Shown piece by piece: positions 62,001 to 64,000 of a stretch of 64,000 nt of DNA (positions are counted from its first letter, which is position 1; each line of letters starts with the position of its first letter). Below the pieces are notes generated by a model that was not told the DNA's origin, did not search any database, and saw only the letters and a list, made by a program, of their open reading frames with translations. Source of the stretch: Ectocarpus siliculosus (taxonomy: Eukaryota; Sar; Phaeophyceae; Ectocarpales; Ectocarpaceae); assembly GCA_000310025.1 (NCBI GenBank), contig FN649739.1, positions 2,678,679 to 2,742,678 of the forward strand. Direction: 5' to 3'. The translations under genes were made by a program, and so were the position numbers.

Positions 62001-63785
62001 ACCGCATTGGCGACACAGAACCCCGCTATCCCGTACTGCCCGTTCTGTTGGGCGCGACGGGAAAAAAATAGTGCGACGTCGTAAGGAAGGAGGAGGTGTT
62101 ATTAGGTCAAGCGTGTTTGGAAAACAAATGTGTTTGTGGCACACGCGGGGCAGGGCAGTGAGTTGATGCATCCCAAAAAAGGAACTCTAATCGTGTGCGA
62201 TTCCTCAGTATGTCTGTACCGGCGCCAACGCGGTTTGCCCCTTGTCCCCGCCCACGACCCCAAATCAGGGAGATTATATGCATCACTGGGAGCACCTTAA
62301 ACGAATTCTCCCGAACATGTGTTCACATGTCCTGTACAGAGCGCGCGTCACCAACAAGTGGTAGACAGTAAAGAAACGCAGCCTCTAAGAGCTCGACAAA
62401 CTAGATTCCTGCACTGAAACCTACCCCATATTGGTAGTCGACAGTTGGATACCCCACAGAAAAAATGAAATGGGTCTCGCGCAATACAAGAGATTAGTGC
62501 GGGAGCGTTCCGTACACCAGAGACTAGTGCGGGAGTGTTCCGTACACCACAGAGTAGTGCGGGAGCGTTCCGTACACCAGAGATTAGTGCGGGAGCGTTC
62601 CGTACACCACAGATTAGTGCGGGAGCGTTCCGTACACCATAGACTTCCCAAGGTGAACGCTGCTGAGTGCTCCACCTCACACGAATAGGGGAGTACAGTA
62701 GGTGAATCGTCACGCGAAATTCCCACCGCACGCCGACACACTCTCCCCAGTCAGTGTGCCTGAAAGACAACTCAGAACAGTTCATTGGCTTCTTGCCTGT
62801 ACTTCTTTCACCACCGCGTCCTTCTCCTGCTCGAAGACGGGAATGGCCGCCATGTCCATGTCTGATACAACAAACGAGGAATGTCACAACAGGTTTCTAT
62901 TACTGGCGAGGAGGACAAACATCGACCGACCAACAAAGAGGAGTGTGGACGTGGAACACGGCGGCTGGGTTGCTTGTTGTTGGCGCTTTAAGCTAAACTC
63001 GAGAGCCGCGTAGGGCACGGAATGCGAGATGATTGAAGCCGAAACTGTCGAGACTTTGGCCGTAGGACAGAAAAGCAGACATCAGAGCGTGCAGAGTACA
63101 CGTATGTAGTGGAGCTGTCAGCTGCCGGCGCCAAAGTAGCCAGCTGATATTGAATCGTTGCATGTGGATGCTGTTCAGTCCGAAGGCGGCTATTGGAAAA
63201 GCAGGCACGCCGAAACACAGATCGATATACACGCACACGGACACAACCACGATGTCAAACGAAAGCAGGGTGATGTTTCTCGGGGGAAACATGGCGATCT
63301 CCAAGGCGACGTTGCGACTTGGAACCGAAAAGGACCAACACTCACACGAGTTGAAGGCATTGATCCAGAGGATCAGAAACACCCGGTTGAGGATGTCCTC
63401 CTGGGTGTTCTCCACCTGGTAGTACCTGCTCGGTGTACGTTGATACGGTTGAGGAAACACGTTTGTTAAGGTCAGAATCTATCGTAGGTGCTTGGTTTGA
63501 GCGTTACACGCCGAAGCGGAACCTAGAGGAGATGCCGCTACACGGAACGTGAGGAACACTTACGCCGACGTACGGTATCACAGCCTTCCCGAAGAAATGG
63601 CATGACGGCGGGATGGTCCGCCTCGTCCAACCATCGTATCGAGCGTTACCGTTGCTCAAGCTCACTCCCAACGGTGCAGACCCATTGCACGTACAGAGAT
63701 TTTCACGCACGCCAACGGTAGTCTAAAGGGACATGTCACTCACACGCTGCCGAGGAAGAAGGACATGAACACGTACAGCACCAGC
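59090..63785 (-). CDS. ABCG half-transporter, 3' half; 5' part outside window
   Basis: Second ABCG gene, converging on the first. Exons in transcript order: 63744-63785, 63346-63425, 62797-62861, 61914-62044, 61525-61606, 60713-60774, 59899-59964, 59483-59621, 59090-59224. The window holds only the transmembrane half ([12 protein letters not shown] through the last helix); the ATP-binding half must lie beyond 64000. Every exon has the same length and phase as its partner in the plus-strand gene (42, 80, 65, 131, 82, 62, 66, 139, 135 bp), and the proteins are clearly similar (FIFNGFFIDPDNMPDFW, GQYGIAGFCVANAVVQAPF). The intron after 62797 uses a GC donor (CAG|GCAAGA) where the partner gene has GT. 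The stop is at 59090-59092, after ALKRSIF. Confidence 0.93.
60473..60569. repeat. (GGA)n-rich minisatellite
   Basis: Purine-only GAG/GGA/GCAGGA array of about 95 bp in the minus ABCG intron between exons 60713-60774 and 59899-59964. Poly-Pro and poly-Arg frames over it are artefacts. Confidence 0.95.
62491..62640. repeat. 30-bp minisatellite, five copies
   Basis: Unit of 30 bp with TAGTGCGGGAGCGTTCCGTA, ending CACCAG, CACCAC or CACCAT. It lies in the minus ABCG intron 62045-62796. Because 30 is divisible by three, several frames stay open across it without coding meaning. Confidence 0.9.
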
Positions 63786-64000
63786 CTTGCCAAAGGGAGC
63801 GCGGGAGAGTAGAGCGCAGGAGAATAGGGCAAGGGCGCGGCAACGGGTGGGGGGGTGGCGCGAGAGGAAGATGGCGATGTGAGGTGCTGCTCATGGTCTC
63901 CACCGGTGGAAACATTTGTCAGCTCTTTCAACACAACTAAAGTAGGTAAGGTCCGTCCGCTAGGCGGCCATAGCGGAGACGCCTTTTGTGTTGTGTTAGT
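63786..64000 (-). other. Intron of the minus ABCG gene
   Basis: Upstream of the acceptor of exon 63744-63785. The partner gene has its next exon (227 bp) 443 bp away, so the corresponding exon here is expected just beyond the window. Nothing else is seen. Confidence 0.6.

Noticed and set aside
62491-62640. CRISPR-like direct repeats
   Set aside because: Contiguous 30-bp units without spacers, inside an intron of a eukaryotic gene: a minisatellite.

Overview
The window is nuclear DNA of an intron-rich eukaryote. Genes are split into exons of about 40-350 bp, separated by introns of about 0.3-1.7 kb. TTAGGG-type interstitial telomeric tracts, a tyrosine-recombinase retrotransposon and tRNA-derived SINE-like repeats are also present. 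Gene content, intron density and moderately high GC best fit a brown alga or related stramenopile (Ectocarpus-like). This is an inference from style, not a database match.

Layout, left to right: (1) 985-12180, minus strand: 15 exons of a ubiquitin-activating enzyme E1 (UBA1), whose 3' part lies beyond the left edge. (2) 14647-23222, plus: an 11-exon rhomboid/Derlin-like membrane protein with a C-terminal UBA domain (UBAC2/RBL15-like), divergent from E1. (3) 25401-29555, minus: a bactofilin-domain gene interrupted by introns. (4) 29886-36876, plus: a 9-exon O-fucosyltransferase-like protein with a C-terminal membrane anchor and a KKxx tail, divergent from the bactofilin gene by 330 bp. (5) 39138-49884, plus: a complete or nearly complete ABCG half-transporter. 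(6) 53024-57255: a DIRS-order (PAT/Ngaro-like) retrotransposon fossil with split direct repeats. (7) 59090-63785, minus: the 3' half of a second ABCG half-transporter, convergent with the first and with the same exon lengths and phases. SINE-like copies, MITE-like fold-back elements, palindrome-rich islands and many minisatellites sit in introns and intergenic DNA.

Functionally, the left third pairs two ubiquitin-system genes head to head: E1 activates ubiquitin, and the UBA-rhomboid protein probably works with ubiquitin at the ER membrane. The right third is an inverted ABCG duplication separated by about 9 kb of repeat-rich DNA. Exon models were built by hand from splice signals and reading phase. 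Within the conserved genes every listed junction keeps frame. The least certain parts are the first exon of the bactofilin gene, the N-terminal exons of the fucosyltransferase-like gene, and one or more missing exons between 39189 and 40287 of the plus-strand ABCG gene.
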